In this document: positions 22,711 through 35,217 of the stretch, one piece after another | How the letters are laid out: every line of letters starts with the position of its first letter | Numbering within the stretch: position 1 is the first letter of the stretch | NCBI GenBank assembly: GCA_963457665.1 | Contig: OY735219.1 | Location: 16,968,532 to 17,032,531, forward strand | DNA from: Thysanoteuthis rhombus | Lineage: Eukaryota; Mollusca; Cephalopoda; Oegopsida; Thysanoteuthidae | Length of the DNA: 64,000 nt | Direction of reading: 5' to 3' | The notes under the pieces: model-generated | Seen by the model: only the letters and a program-made list of their open reading frames with translations | The model's database searches: none | What the model was told of the DNA's origin: nothing | Translations under genes and position numbers: made by a program

Positions 22711-25700
22711 GTATGTCAACTTAATCATTCAATTGATATTCTAGGAAACGTGAAAAAAAAAACAAAACAAACCAAACTGATCATTTTCAATTTTACATCA
22801 GCCTGATACTCCAACACATACACCCGTTGATTCCTCAGAACCTTATCTAAGCTCAAAACCGACTGGAAGAACCCCCCCCCCCCCACTGAACACCTACAAC
22901 ACAGAAATATCACTTTCATTATATCTCAAACATGTGAACGGCATAGGTTTCTGAGTGACGATTTCGTTTTTTCCTTAAGGTCTTCATATTCCATCACTTA
23001 ATAAGCACTGTTAGTGGATGTGAAGTGATCTGACAAATATATACAAACTTGGTACAGCAAACACAATATTGTCGTAATGAATTCCATCATCTTCTCAGAT
23101 TGCATTTATGATGCTAAATAAGTCATAGCCAAAAGATTGAAGGTATATATTCCAGATATACAGCTATTCCACGGGATGTAAAAGATATTTGAGCTGGGTG
23201 GGTAGAATCAGGTTTATATCGTATTTAAAAACCACCAACGGTAAGTAATATCATGGCTGCCATTTTTTCTTTGAACTTTGAGGGCATCCATTTAAGATGG
23301 ACGACTGTCCATATTTAAAATGAAAGTAAAAAGTCGTTGTGCATTGATCCGGTCAGGAATTTAAACATTCTATTGCCTATCCTTCTAAGGATTTTTTTTG
23401 AGATGCATGGATGGATAGAAGCTTATACAGAAAAACCAACAAAATAAATCCCGAAATACATTGTCGAATCAACCCTCAAGTTAATCACATCTTTATACGT
23501 GCTTTGCCTTTCCATGAAGTAGAGAATATACAAGAAAAAAAGAAAAAAAATTACAAAAATCTCAATCTAAAACAAGTTGTGTTTTCCCCCGAAGAAGAGT
23601 TCTATTTCCAATGTCACTGATGTTAAACTGTCCTGACTTTCAACATTAGCATGTTAAAAACCAAAGTTAATTTGTCTTCACAATGGGTGGAAGATTTGAG
23701 GGAGCGTACGCTCGCACATGTCCCCAGGTGCAATTCAAATAAGAAAAAGAATCAAGTAAACGCCAAACTAAAGAGTGGTGTATCCAACTTTTTTTTTTAA
23801 TGAAATAGCGAAAGTTTCTGCGTTTTTTCATTTAACAGGAACTCAAGCCTTAGTTATATTGTAAATAGCACCCCACCTTAAAAATTATCGTAAAATCTAA
23901 AAAGCTCTTTCAAATTTATTGAAAATACGAGTACTGTCAGAATTTTATCATTTTAACATTACACACCAAATATTAAAAAAAGTAAAGTAAAGTCCCCCCT
24001 CCATATGTGTACATTTATATTTTTCTTTTGCTTGTAAGTTTACAAATTAGTTTCAAATGACTAAACTATTAATCCATGCCATCATTTGCACTCGTTGGTT
24101 TGAAGTGAATTTTACAATTACTAAAGTTCATATTTCAGCTGGAATACTTGACTTCTGAAAGATATTTGCTCAATATTGGACTCAATCATACGCAGTTAAT
24201 GCACAAAGATTTGAGCCCAGGAAAGAAAATTCTGGGCCATGATTGTGTGCAACGCATACGCAGAGAATATATTCGAACACCTCTCAGAGAATTTCTTTTA
24301 AACAGAAGCAGTGCTTAGAGCTAGCTAGAACATCAGTGGAGTATCTCAGCGAGAGAATCCCCCCCCCCAAAAAAGTTGTCAAAGTTTCCTATGACACATT
24401 CCTGTTAATTGCAAAGAGCACAGAAAAGACTAATGAAACCTTATGTACTGCAATGGAGGTCATTTGAATGATAGGATTCAGGGATTCCACTATCAAACAA
24501 GACTGAAATCGAAAATCAGTTAAAAGTCTCCGAACATCAAAGACCAAATTCCCTACCAAGTGAGTGCTAAACTACTGCCTTATACATTTTTAACATTTGA
24601 CTTTGGAAAAAACGGAAAAATTCTTTGCAGATTAAGAACTTGTCTTTGAAGTACCCAGAGGAACCATCCGGAGAGTGAGCGTGTAGGAAGAGCTAGTTCC
24701 TCTATGAAATAAATTGAAAGAAATAGTACTCAAGACGGCGAGTATTCAGAAAACGTCACTTGAAACAAACGTAAAATCTCAATCAAGAGAAAATAGAAAA
24801 ATACTCAAGGATACAAAATTAAATGAATACATCGACTATGCCTTTTTTCTCAAAAAGGAAAAAAAAATTGAAAAAGCCCTAATACTTTAGCTGAATGCAT
24901 GATTGCAGCATTAGGTATAGCAACCAGCGCCCTATTCCTTCAAAACTGTAGAGACATGTACGAAAAAACGCTTGCATTCTGATCATTTGTCAAAGCAGCT
25001 GCAAGATTTATTTCAGTCCAGCGTGAATTAAAGACTTTGCAAAAAAAATCTTGCTTTCCTCCAGATACCACGCATTCACGAAAGGGCCGTACGCAGAGGA
25101 ATGCAAGGAGTAGATAGGGTCGCACAAAAGTTTTGCCCAATGACTGAAACTTGGATCAAATATGATTGCTTAAAGACTGGAGAATCAGCTGATAGCAAAA
25201 TGATTTTTTTCTTCTGCAGATTGTTGAAACCACGGAAAATAGCAACTATGCAAGACCCATTGGGCACATGATTCACTCTTCGCTTAAATTCATGGAAAAT
25301 GAAAACCTTTCTACGGATGGTTTTGCTATCATTACGGGAAGGGAAAACCCGAAGGTGTCACCGCTCTCACAGGAAATACCTTTTTTACGTCGCCGTTTTA
25401 ATCAAGTAGTGCTCGTTGACCAAGTAACTGAACATTTGTCTCGATGAAAATCGACTATAACATGGCAATATGTGGTGAGCATAGTGGATTCTATCTGTTT
25501 CCTTAGCCATACAAGGATAAATCTGTAAATCATCTTTTTCCTTTTACATTGAGAGATTCAATGTTTGTTAAATGAAGAATCATTAGACTATTGTCCTTGG
25601 AAAAGTATTAACAATCCATGTATTTCTGACCAAAATGTGAAATCAATTGATATAAACGATGATTTTTGGTCGTTCAAATTGTGTTACACGACATCTGTTT

Positions 25701-28485
25701 GAACATTTGAATCAGCTCAACTTGTCCCTTTAAAATAAATTAACTACTCATCCATCGTAGCTTTTTTTCCAAGTTCATGTAGAGAAAAAAAATCAAATGG
25801 CATAATATTCAGAGGGAAATCCCTCCAATTTCCTATATTTGTAGAGTATTCTCAGATTACAAGGGAAGAAAAATAACTTGATGTAAAAAATGACAATTTT
25901 TGACCATCTGCAGTTGCTTTAGAGATTCTGAAATATTTACCAAGTAATTGCAGGAAGCGAATCATGTTGATACTTAATACTTTATAATCAGGCAGATCCA
26001 GGTTATATATAGATTCTTGGAAAAAGTCCATGATTTCACTCAAACATCTTTAGATTAATTTCCATGGCAATTTCTAGGTAAGATTACAATCTCTGCCTCA
26101 AGGACCCTTAAGCCACTGATGATAGTTATATGAAAGGAAATTACATCTCAATGGCAAGAGCACATTGAGAAAATTTCATTCGATAAATCCTTGGTCATAA
26201 GTAAACTGGAATGAAAAAAAAAATATCAGAAACATCACTAGAGATTTCACAACGTCATTGTAGCCATGTAGCACTACTTCACAATTCGATTGTGACTCAA
26301 TGATTGTGGTTACTGACATTTATTTAGTACGTTGGCAAGATAACTAACCATGGATCCATTTAGAAAAAATCTTCAAACTTCCCCAGATGGATCCTGCGTG
26401 CATTTGTGTCAATATTTAGTCCAGACTATCAGATAAAAAACAAACAAATAAAAAACCTGAAATATTTTCCAAAACAACCAACTACCCACCCATGAATGGA
26501 AAATGGACCAGCTAATGAATGTAAAGATAAAAACAAAAGCCCCAAAACAAGCCGGCTGCTCCTATGGTGTTAGAAGCTCTAATTACCGCTTAATTCGTGA
26601 ATAATTAAACTATACACGAGATTCCACATCGTCCTTTAAAACTTCAGGTTTCCTATTCATCAAGTCTTTCTAGTTGTATTCATTATTCTGTTACATATTT
26701 TCCCCATTGGAGCGCTCCCATGGCAACCTATCTCTTCGAGACCTGACATTTGGATGGCTGGTCAATATTTGCGAATCAGTTCAGACTTCAACTCAAATTT
26801 TTCCAGTACAAATTACATAATATATGTAATGTATATTATAACTATGGGTGTGTTACTATGAGAATGACGTCCAATTCAAGTCTAAGAAACTGATACGTTT
26901 TTCCTCAAAATTTATTCTATTTCCTTTGCATCATTTCCTGCCCGTCAAAACATGATATTTGGCACGTGATCGAAGAGCTCACAAGGGTGATAGTGTGACT
27001 TAATATCCAGCTACTGAGGCAGAAAAATGAATGCATAACTTGAGATGAAGTCAATCAACTTTTCTGCAGAGCATACAGCAAAAGAATGTCATTTTCCAAG
27101 CGAAAGGATAACCACGGAAGGTCTTGATTGGGGTTGTATTTGTATGTACACAGCACCTGGCATCTAAAAAAGTGACATCTAAACGTTAGCTCTTTTGGAA
27201 AAATCGCTATGGTGTAAGCTAACTCCGACAGTTTTTGGTGGGGTTGTAAAGATAATTGCTAATTAGAATTTAAGTATTCATAGCTATTGGACGATCAAAT
27301 GGGTTCAGTTTGTGGAAAGAAATAAACATGCAAGATTAGTTTCTTTTGATTCCATCAAGTTAAATATTTATGCGGAAAGCTAATCTTGTATAGTCATTAA
27401 AAAGGTAAAAATTCGGTGTGGATATGGAAACGAATCACGAGATGAAGTAAGAATGTTGGGTAGTGAAAATCAAACCGTCTACACTAGCAAAGATCTATAA
27501 TATCTTATTTTTGCTCAATGAAAGGTCTTAGTCTTGTTCAATCCGACATTGCTACGATGGCAGGAAGGATCGTACTAAAAATGGTCTACGAAAAATGCTC
27601 GCTAACTATTATATGTACATGGTACAAGGATACAATAACTGAGGTTCCATTGAGAATCAAACTCAGACTGCAAGGAATAACTTTTTAGCAGACGATTCAC
27701 CTTGTAGTATAAACGGGAAGAATTGAACATTCAGATTAGCGGCTATTTGACATATCTCATCTTTGATAGTCCATTCAAACCTCCAACTTTACGCATGACC
27801 CTTAAATATTTCTTCATGGAAATACAAGAGTGATGAACTCTTGAGTGGGAAAGTATGCTTCGGAAAGAACTGTTTATCCAAACAATATTTCCGTCAAACA
27901 AGTTCATTTTTCGTCACTCTTAATGGTTACTTAAATTATTTATTGGATTCTTTCAGAATCCAAAGTTTTTGCTCTCATTTGGTTTCTCGAATTCAACCGA
28001 TTGGAGTACACCTCTGCCTTAGTCTATTTAAGACGGATATCTTTTTGAATGTAGTCCATTTAGGTTAGTTGCTGGATTGAAAAACAACTGTACGCAAGAT
28101 CCGTACGTCAATAAAGATGAATTGCTCAGATTGGTTGTGTCACAACCTCCTGCCCAGGTAGCCTTTACAATGTCACATCTACAGGTGTCCAAGATACAAG
28201 TATTCGGGAACAATTCCAAACCTATGGGGTAATTTTTAATGCTGAATCTCGTGGATTTCTGTAGGTTCGTTATCTTAGCAATTTCCTTTTGTCGATGTTC
28301 ATTTAGGATTCATTCCTTCAAGAGAAAGGAATTATCTGGCTGTCAAGTACACCATTTTAGAGACGTGTTGGCAGGAAAGAAAAAAAAAGAAAAAAAAAAG
28401 ACTTTTGGATCTTGGTCTAAGCCTTACCCCTTTTTACTAGTCTGCTCAGGTATTTGCCTAGCCTTGTATTTTAGTTGTTCCCTTC
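22711..28485. other. Anonymous AT-rich DNA, no gene seen
   Basis: No coding region or tandem array is recognisable over about 5.8 kb. There is a poly(C) run at 22872-22884 and a C-run at 24360-24367. Short open frames look random. Confidence 0.5.
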
Positions 28486-30450
28486 ATGGCCGACAAGGCT
28501 AGAAGGGCCTTGTTTGCTTCCCCCGATAAGACAGGAGGCAGGGTAAAAACACCCCCGAAGATGGGGAGAAAGGAACAAAAAAAAGTTGAAAAAGTAAAAA
28601 TAAATTGAAAGAAATTACCCCGTCCATGAAGGGAAGGGGGTAATACAGACTCAACTATTCCGACGGGGCAGAAACTGATGACAAGTGGGGGCTTTCTTAA
28701 TGTATGGAACCCCCCACCCAATAAACATTGTCAATGTGACAGCTCATCAGGCAATGGCTGGCAGTCATACGCCTACCTTTTAAAAGAGGATGGTTTGCTG
28801 GTAAACCTGATCGAGCTAAAGGGCATTGAAAAAAAAAAGATGGCGTCCGTCTTTGTGGTCGACAAAAAAACTAAAAATTCTCAGATCAACAAAAAGCGAC
28901 AAAATCACTGATCAGCCTAGGAATTAAGGGGAAATAGGTCGTCAAAGGCGATGGTTTCACCATGTGGGACGTTTTATTGCGCACTGGACAAGACGGCATG
29001 GCCCTCATGTACAAAGGGTTCCGAACAAAGGACCACATCCTTCGGCTGGAGTACCTGGGCCGTAGGAAGACCTGGGTAATAGCTTATGGAGGTCCCTAGC
29101 TCTGTCCCCGGTGAACATATCGGGGCATTCCCCATGCAATATTGGGAAATTGTCTCGGTTGACTCCAAGGTCATGTGTGGGGAATGACGTTCCAATTCAA
29201 TAATCGACAGGAAGGGGTTCCTAGCCATCCCCAACTATTCGGACGTGGGTGGTCGAAGGAGACTGGTCACCTTACCGCTATCTGTAAAAAGAAGCTGCCC
29301 ACCCAGATGCATGACCCCCTACCTACCGATACCGTCTAATAAGAGGCTCCCAAAGTCTTGCCCACTGTGCAGACCGGAAAAATCCAGTCGGATGCCCGGA
29401 GACTTTAGAGTCTCCCCTCGCCTAGGCCGTCCTCTGCCATCGAAAACGGTGACAAAAAAAAGGAGTTGGAGGGAGAGTGGCAGATAGAGGAGGAGTGGCA
29501 GGTAGTGGGAAAAGCAGGGAAGAAGGCCCAAATAGCGGGATCTCAGTCACCAGACCCATAGGCACCATGGCACGGACAGTCCCAAAGGAGACACCCTGCA
29601 GTCGTATGTGGAACAGACTAGGGTTCGGGGTATGCCAGTCCGGGTGAGGACAAAAGAAAAGGTGGTGGCTTTACTGAACAAATTAAAGTCCAGACACCCA
29701 GCAGCGCAGGTTACCCCTCCACCCACACCAAAACCTAACTCAGTCCTTACCCGAAAAAATCTACCACTCAAAAACTGAAATGACTATACTCCAAAAGAAA
29801 TTCCCCAGCCCCCAAACAGTCTACACTTCCTCCTCCAACTTCAACACCCCCCACTACGTTCATCACCATTGCCGCTGTGACCCCTCACCAACTCCAACGG
29901 CCTTTCAGAAGAGGCTGAGAAACCCAGCCGGGGGCGATGCTGGTGAACCATATGGAAAAAAAAAGATTAAAACATAAAAGGGGTCCACATCTATCGTGTG
30001 GACCCAGGGGCTGTATAGAAGGCTTAACTTCAACTGGAAGCCATTTGGGAACTTAGCGTCCTCCTAAACTTCCGTTACGTCTTGCTAAGAAGACGAGACG
30101 TCGAGGACCCTTCCATCTTCCTCGGGCTGAAGAAATTGCTCACAGTTGTCTGGGTTGGGGACAGTTCACGACCGGTATGGGACACGTCGAAAGGTTAAAT
30201 GTGCTTTCAACATGTCCACCGCGCTGGCTATCTGGTACCACCCAGAACAACCCATGAACTGAAGAACTGCTCTGAGAGGGTCCCTGTGTATATGCACCCC
30301 TCCCTCTGTAGGGTAGTTAAACATTCCCCAAGTACATTAGCGGCGTGTCCCATGATGGTACCATCAAAACTAAGATGGGCACAGGTGCCATGGGACCCAC
30401 TGTCAGCATCATATCGCCAGACATGTTCGTTTCAGTTCCCCCACCACCAG
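28486..30450 (+). pseudogene. Tx1-like LINE ORF1 (gag-like) remnant
   Basis: A possible start at 28486 reads MADKARRALFASPDKTGG and then a Lys-rich stretch (PPKMGRKEQKKVEKVKIN) to a stop. Later broken frames give KGDGFTMWDVLLRTGQDGMA, LMYKGFRTKDHILRLEYLGR, RKTWVIAY, then KETGHLTAICKKKLP near 29255. GHLTAICKKK is the second half of a gag-type CCHC knuckle, with the first cysteines lost. This order (basic N-terminus, RNA-binding region, zinc knuckle) suits an ORF1 nucleic-acid-binding protein of the Tx1/L1 group. Stops and frameshifts prevent any intact product. A perfect 9 bp hairpin (GGGTCCACA/TGTGGACCC) lies at 29981-30005. Confidence 0.5.
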
Positions 30451-30461
30451 TAATGTAATAG

Positions 30462-31300
30462 ATGGCGTTCTATTTAGCGAGTGTGAATGGTTGGAGGGCT
30501 GCAGAACAAGTCAAAAAGAGCTATGCTCTATCAAACTCTCCGGCTCCTCGAAGTGAGTATATGCTGCATTCAGGAGACCCACTTTATTTCGAGTGACAAT
30601 GAGAGTGTGCAGTGTCGGGATTTCCATCTGTTTTTAGCATACTTTGATGGCCATTCAAGAGATATTTCTTGGCTAATAAGCCATGCCTTGGATGCCACAT
30701 GTTCCCTTGTGTACGCAGACCCGGCGGGCAGATTCCGCGTCGATGTTACCATAAGAGGGGATGCTTTCCGTCTGATAAAGGTTTATGCGCCCAACTACGA
30801 GTCAACTTCTTTCAGCAGATCGATTAGTTCATAGTTCTGTCAAGGCAGGTAGTTTTAGCAGGTGATTGGAATGCCGTCCTCGATCCCGACATAGACAGAG
30901 GGGTAAATAGGGGTACTAACAATGCAGACGCAATTCTGTTTCAGGATTTGATCGACAGGCTAGACCTTGTCGATAAATTCCGAAAACACCCTCATGAAGT
31001 ATTATGGACTTGGACTGGTAACGGTACCGAGTACAGTGCAACATTCCAGTTACATTGATCAGAACTGTTTCGAGAGTCGATCTTAAATTATTGGAATGTC
31101 CAAGCTACCATAACGTCCCTTTTTCGGATCATACATTAGTAAGGGTCCGAATAAATTTAGGTACACCTAAGCCCTTCAAGTCAGGTTACTGGAAGTTCTA
31201 CACATCCTTCATGGATGCTGAAGATTTTCGGGACCAGCTAGCACTAATCCAGCGTGAACTGATAGGGGCCATCCTGGGTAATAAATTCTGAGGGCACCTG
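30462..31300 (+). pseudogene. Tx1-like LINE ORF2, endonuclease domain
   Basis: ORF2 appears to start at 30462 with MAFYLASVNGWRAAEQ. A frameshift follows, then SICCIQETHFISSDNESV (catalytic Glu), FRLIKVYAPNYEST, VVLAGDWNAVLDPDIDRG, EVLWTWTGNG and, after another shift, PFSDHTLVRVRINLG (catalytic His region) and KSGYWKFYTSFMDAEDF. The order and key residues match an APE-like endonuclease that makes the target nick. At least two frame breaks and a stop near 31058 inactivate it. Confidence 0.7.
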
Positions 31301-31747
31301 AAAGATAAGATTAGGTCTTTTGCTGCCGAATATAGTAGAAGACTTAACTTAGACTAGCAGTGCAAAAGACATTAGAATCCTGAATAGAGCGGGTGGTGAT
31401 TAGAAGGGACTCTAGCGAAGTTGAAAGGCAGAGCTGGCCTCCTTGCTTGTCAAGAGGGACCAAACTCTGGTAGTTAAAGTTAAAGAGGTTGTTCCTGTGG
31501 CAACAGATATGGCCGCCACTGCAAGCAGAAGAAATTCAGAGTGCGTCTAGCCGGCATATCACCAGTGTCACGTCACCGTACAGACGACTTGTGACCACAG
31601 ACGAAGGTATCTGCAAAGTATTTCGAGCCCACTTCCCGGAGTTTTTCACCTGGGAGTCTGGACTGGGTTCAGCTCAGTTTGTCATCTATTTCGCTGACCT
31701 CCCTCGCCTTGAGGCAACCGAATCAGCAGGGTACAAGGGGCTCATAA

Positions 31748-32356
31748 CAGGATAAAGTCCAGGAAGCGCTAAAGAGCGTGGAGAAGGAGGGAACTCCGGG
31801 AATCGATGGCTTGCCCTACGAAGTGTATTTGAGGTTGTCCATATTTGTTCATTTGCGGGCATTGATCTTTAACCACTGGTTAAAGCAGGGGAGCATCCCC
31901 CGTCGCTTTACCAGAGGGTTGGTTTAGTTGCTACATAAGGACAAAAATGGAGGGGATTGGGTAGATAACTTCAGGCTCATAACTCTACTCAATACAGAGT
32001 TGAAGATTTTGGCCAACCGGCTGCAGACTGTGCTAGGTAGTCTGATTGGCCCTGAATAGATTTGCTCTGTAAAGGGGAGGACTATCCAAAATAATCTGCA
32101 CACGGTGAGCATGATCATTGAGAAAGTCGACAGGAGAGCCTCGCTGATCAAATTAGATCAGTCCAAAGCCTTCAATGAGGTCGACTATAGTTTTCTAAGG
32201 GCCTTCTTATCCACGGCTGGCTTTGGTCAGAATTTTCACTCTGAGATTTGCCTCTTGTATGCGTCCCCCAGCTCGGTGGTGGAGGTGAATGGAGTCACGG
32301 GAAACCAATGGTATCTTGCAAGATCTGTCAGCTCCAACCTGTGGAGGGCAACCTAG
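31748..32356 (+). pseudogene. Tx1-like LINE ORF2, reverse transcriptase domain (catalytic Asp lost)
   Basis: One frame, interrupted by two stops (about 31926 and 32057), reads EGTPGIDGLPYEVYLRLSIF, LIFNHWLKQGSIPRRFTRG, DNFRLITLLNTELKILANRL, ICSVKGRTIQNNLHTV and LIKLDQSKAFNEVDYSFLRA. The motif A block is normally AFD.VDY. Here the second residue of the pair is Asn, so a catalytic aspartate appears to be replaced. After VVEVNGVTGNQWYLARSV the expected RQGCPLS and FADD boxes are absent. The sequence jumps to a C-terminal region, so an internal deletion removed the palm. Confidence 0.75.
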
Positions 32357-33300
32357 AGATGCCGAACAACCAAGCTCGGCAGCATACCTTGTTGTCTTTC
32401 CTAGGTCAGATGTGCACACAAGAGCAGAACGGCGAATTCTGGAAGGAAGACGCCAGGAAGTCTTTCCCAGCCTTGCGAAACGACGTGAAGTCGGACGGGG
32501 GTGGGGAGGCCCACTGACTGCCCGGAGCGTAGTGCTCTTTCTACAGAGAAAGTCGACAGGTTCTGAGAGTTTTCTCACAAGAAAAGGGAGGCCTCGCTGA
32601 CACCCAGCCGTTGTCGAGAAAGGCATTGTATCGGATAATACTGAATGGGTCCTTTCGAGACGAAATGATTGAGGAGCTTGGTTTGACGGGGGCGGAGAGT
32701 TGCTCGATCTGGCTTTGGACGCCTGGTCTGAGGTGCCTCAGTAACAACGAGGCGTCCCTCACCTTGCTCGTCATTCAGAACGCTCTCTGGGTCAGCAAAC
32801 AGCTTTTCGTAGCGGGTCTGGTGGATTCACCAGAGTGCATACGCTGGGGTGATATGGAGGAGTCTATCGAACACACCTTTCACTGCAGTGTGGTAATCTG
32901 TTGTGCGAGCTGATTGAGGGCTTCATGGTCCGCACTTTTTTTGCCTTTGATGCCAGCACCCTCTGTAGCAGTGTGTTCCCGTCGTAGAAAAAGATGCACG
33001 TTAAGTGCTCGTGTGCTTACTTTGCGTGATGAGGATGGTGATTTAGACAACGCGCCAGAAGGTTTTCCTAGAAGGTGAGCATTTCACTCCCGAGCAACTG
33101 ATCGCATACTTTAAGAATCAGCTTAAAGTTAAGATCAGGGTCGAGAGGGAAAAGCTCCCTTGGTTGGAGCTCAACGGAAGGTAGATGAGAGTTGCTCGAT
33201 TGTGCAGAATGAAAGCTGCTAAATCAGAGTGGTATTTGTGAGAGTACTGGTCAAGTGACAAGGATTTTGGGGAACTGAAACCGACTCGTCAGTCCAGCCA
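32341..33300 (+). pseudogene. Tx1-like LINE ORF2, C-terminal region
   Basis: Broken frames give YLVVFPRSDVHTRAERRIL, PLSRKALYRIILNGSFRDEM, EASLTLLVIQNALWVSKQLF, then DSPECIRWGDMEESIEHTFH with C.R..DMEES..HTF.C spacing. That spacing corresponds to the Cys/His motif near the end of many L1/Tx1-group ORF2 proteins; the second Cys is replaced by Trp. Further on are EHFTPEQLIAYFKNQLKVKI and REKLPWLELNGR. A stop at about 33184 and the following AT-rich sequence suggest the 3' UTR begins by 33300. Confidence 0.6.
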
Positions 33301-33560
33301 AAGTTATAATATACTAGATTTGTCCTTTTCAGTTAAACTGTTTCTTAGCTAGGATGAGAATGAGTATCGGTCCCCACTTTTTCGTTTCGGATGACAGAAG
33401 GTAATATTCTCCAGAGGATTTTGGAATCTCAAATTATTTTTTTTTTCGCCGACACCAATTTTCCGTCCGGGCAACTTGCTGTTCTGCTATATAAGACCTT
33501 TGTAGGGGGTAAGGTCACATACTAACTTCCTTTTGAAGATTAGTATTAATCATCGGGGTT

Positions 33561-35115
33561 TTTTTTAAACTAAATATTTATCATGTTTTATACCCTCCCC
33601 CCTCCAACAAAAATTGTAAATATGGGTTTAGATAGTTTCGCCATGGAGAGAGTCTAGTATTGTTAGAGTTAGGAAAGAGAAGATCAGTCTTTGAAAAAAC
33701 CTTTTTCGACCTTGTGTCGTATTTCTCTATTATGAGAATAAATATTGACAATAATCTTGGCGTCATTTCAGTTTTAGTGTCGAAGTTGTTCCTTTTTCAC
33801 TTCCACCAAATTGTTCCGTTCAAGTGTTTCAGATACTTTGAGATGGAATCAGTTTTCTTCAACTTGTTTCCTGGTGAATTAAACAGCCAAACGACGGATG
33901 TATATCATTGCTTTGAGGTCCACCCAAGTTCGTTGCTGGGGAAAAAAAAAGAAAGAAAATCAATGAAAGCCCAGCCCCCAACCTAAAAAAGCAGATAAGA
34001 CTTTGTTAGACCCGTACGTCAATGGTGAATACGATGACGTGGACTTTAATTCGGCGGTGTCACATATGCCTACTGACCTGTTGGCCCACACCATTACAAT
34101 ATTACCACTTACAGAGCTTGTAGTAAAGACTCTTGTAAAAGATGAAGTCAGGAGGTACAGGTACCAGATATTCTCATCTGAAATGATAGTGTCTAGGTTT
34201 CAGATATATATTTTCAAAGACAGGTGATCTCCCAACCAAAATCGTCATAGCTGTACTAATTTTAGCTCAACACTGTAACTATCCTCAATATGACCAAATT
34301 AGAGATCTAATTTGCTGCGAATTATCAACTATTAGGGAGACTATACTTTGTTCAAAGCATTCCACCTCTCAAACTAGCGAAAAATTTCACCAATCCTAAT
34401 AACAGACATGATTGCATTGACAGGATGGAACTTGACAATTCAGAAAGTAGCACTTTGACAAGAGGCTGGATTTGGATCGATTGTGGTGACTCAAATGCAG
34501 TTCAATAAACTTGTTTCATCTATCAAGTATTTGACTGCTTCATTAATGTTCTAGTTGAAGAGAATGATCAAGTACCAAGTACTGCAAAAGGGGGCATCAT
34601 TGTGTCTTGCCAAAAATGTCCTTTAATCCACAGCATTAAACGTTTGTCCAGTTTGACCTCAATCTCTCGAAATATTTAAGGACTAGCTGATAGGAAAGAA
34701 AAAATATCGATATGGATGCTAAACTGAAGTGAAAGTATGCCTACATCCTACGAAATGCAGAAAGCATTTCAGATCTTCAAAGGTTATGAAGACTTTCGCA
34801 TCAGCATGTTGAAAAAATATCAAGAAATCTATTCACTGAGACACTTGGGCGTCATAATCGGAATGAGATTGTTCAAAATTAATGAGAATAAAAAATCCGT
34901 TGGCTCGTGACAAAATGGTTCATCGGGCAATCATGATCGGTGGTCTGATCACTCGCTGTATTCCAAAAGTCTATAGTCTCGACCTACATTAACTACCAAA
35001 TTGAAAATAACAACGTTTCCTACCACAAAATATCCAAAGACAACTTTTAGTTGGGTCACACGGAGGAATTGAAGCAGAGAATGCGCCAAGACAAACTATG
35101 GGTTAGAAAAGTGCT
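33561..35115. other. Anonymous DNA, no gene recognised
   Basis: Two plus-strand frames (33660-33986 and 34003-34227) are unrecognised. The first may be LINE 3' flank. Nothing else stands out. Confidence 0.4.
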
Positions 35116-35217
35116 CAATTGACGGATATCTCTCTGCTTGAGCTGGTTCCGACGAATTTAGCAGCCAATTAACGGATATCTCTCTGCTTGGGCTTGTTCC
35201 GCGCCGGATTCAGCGCC
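35116..35217. repeat. 50 bp tandem duplication
   Basis: CAATTGACGGATATCTCTCT at 35116 recurs as CAATTAACGGATATCTCTCT at 35166. The shared unit continues GCTTGAGCTGGTTCCG / GCTTGGGCTTGTTCCG and ends AGCAGC / AGCGCC, followed by the start of a third CAATTT. The two copies are far more similar than the old repeats around them. Confidence 0.9.

Larger units (their letters stand above)
28486..33560 (+). mobile_element. Tx1/L1-group LINE, near full length, inactive
   Basis: About 5 kb, visibly more GC-rich than its surroundings. It holds a decayed ORF1, then ORF2 with endonuclease, reverse transcriptase and a C-terminal Cys/His motif in the usual order. The clade call rests on RT blocks such as DNFRLITLLNTELKILANRL and FLRAFLSTAGFGQNF. 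Terminal repeats are not expected and target-site duplications were not found. The 5' limit is taken at the first ORF1-like ATG and the 3' limit is approximate. Confidence 0.7.

Noticed and set aside
35121..35195. AACGGATATCTC resembling the start of 5.8S rRNA
   Set aside because: Similarity ends after about 12 bases and no flanking rRNA sequence follows.
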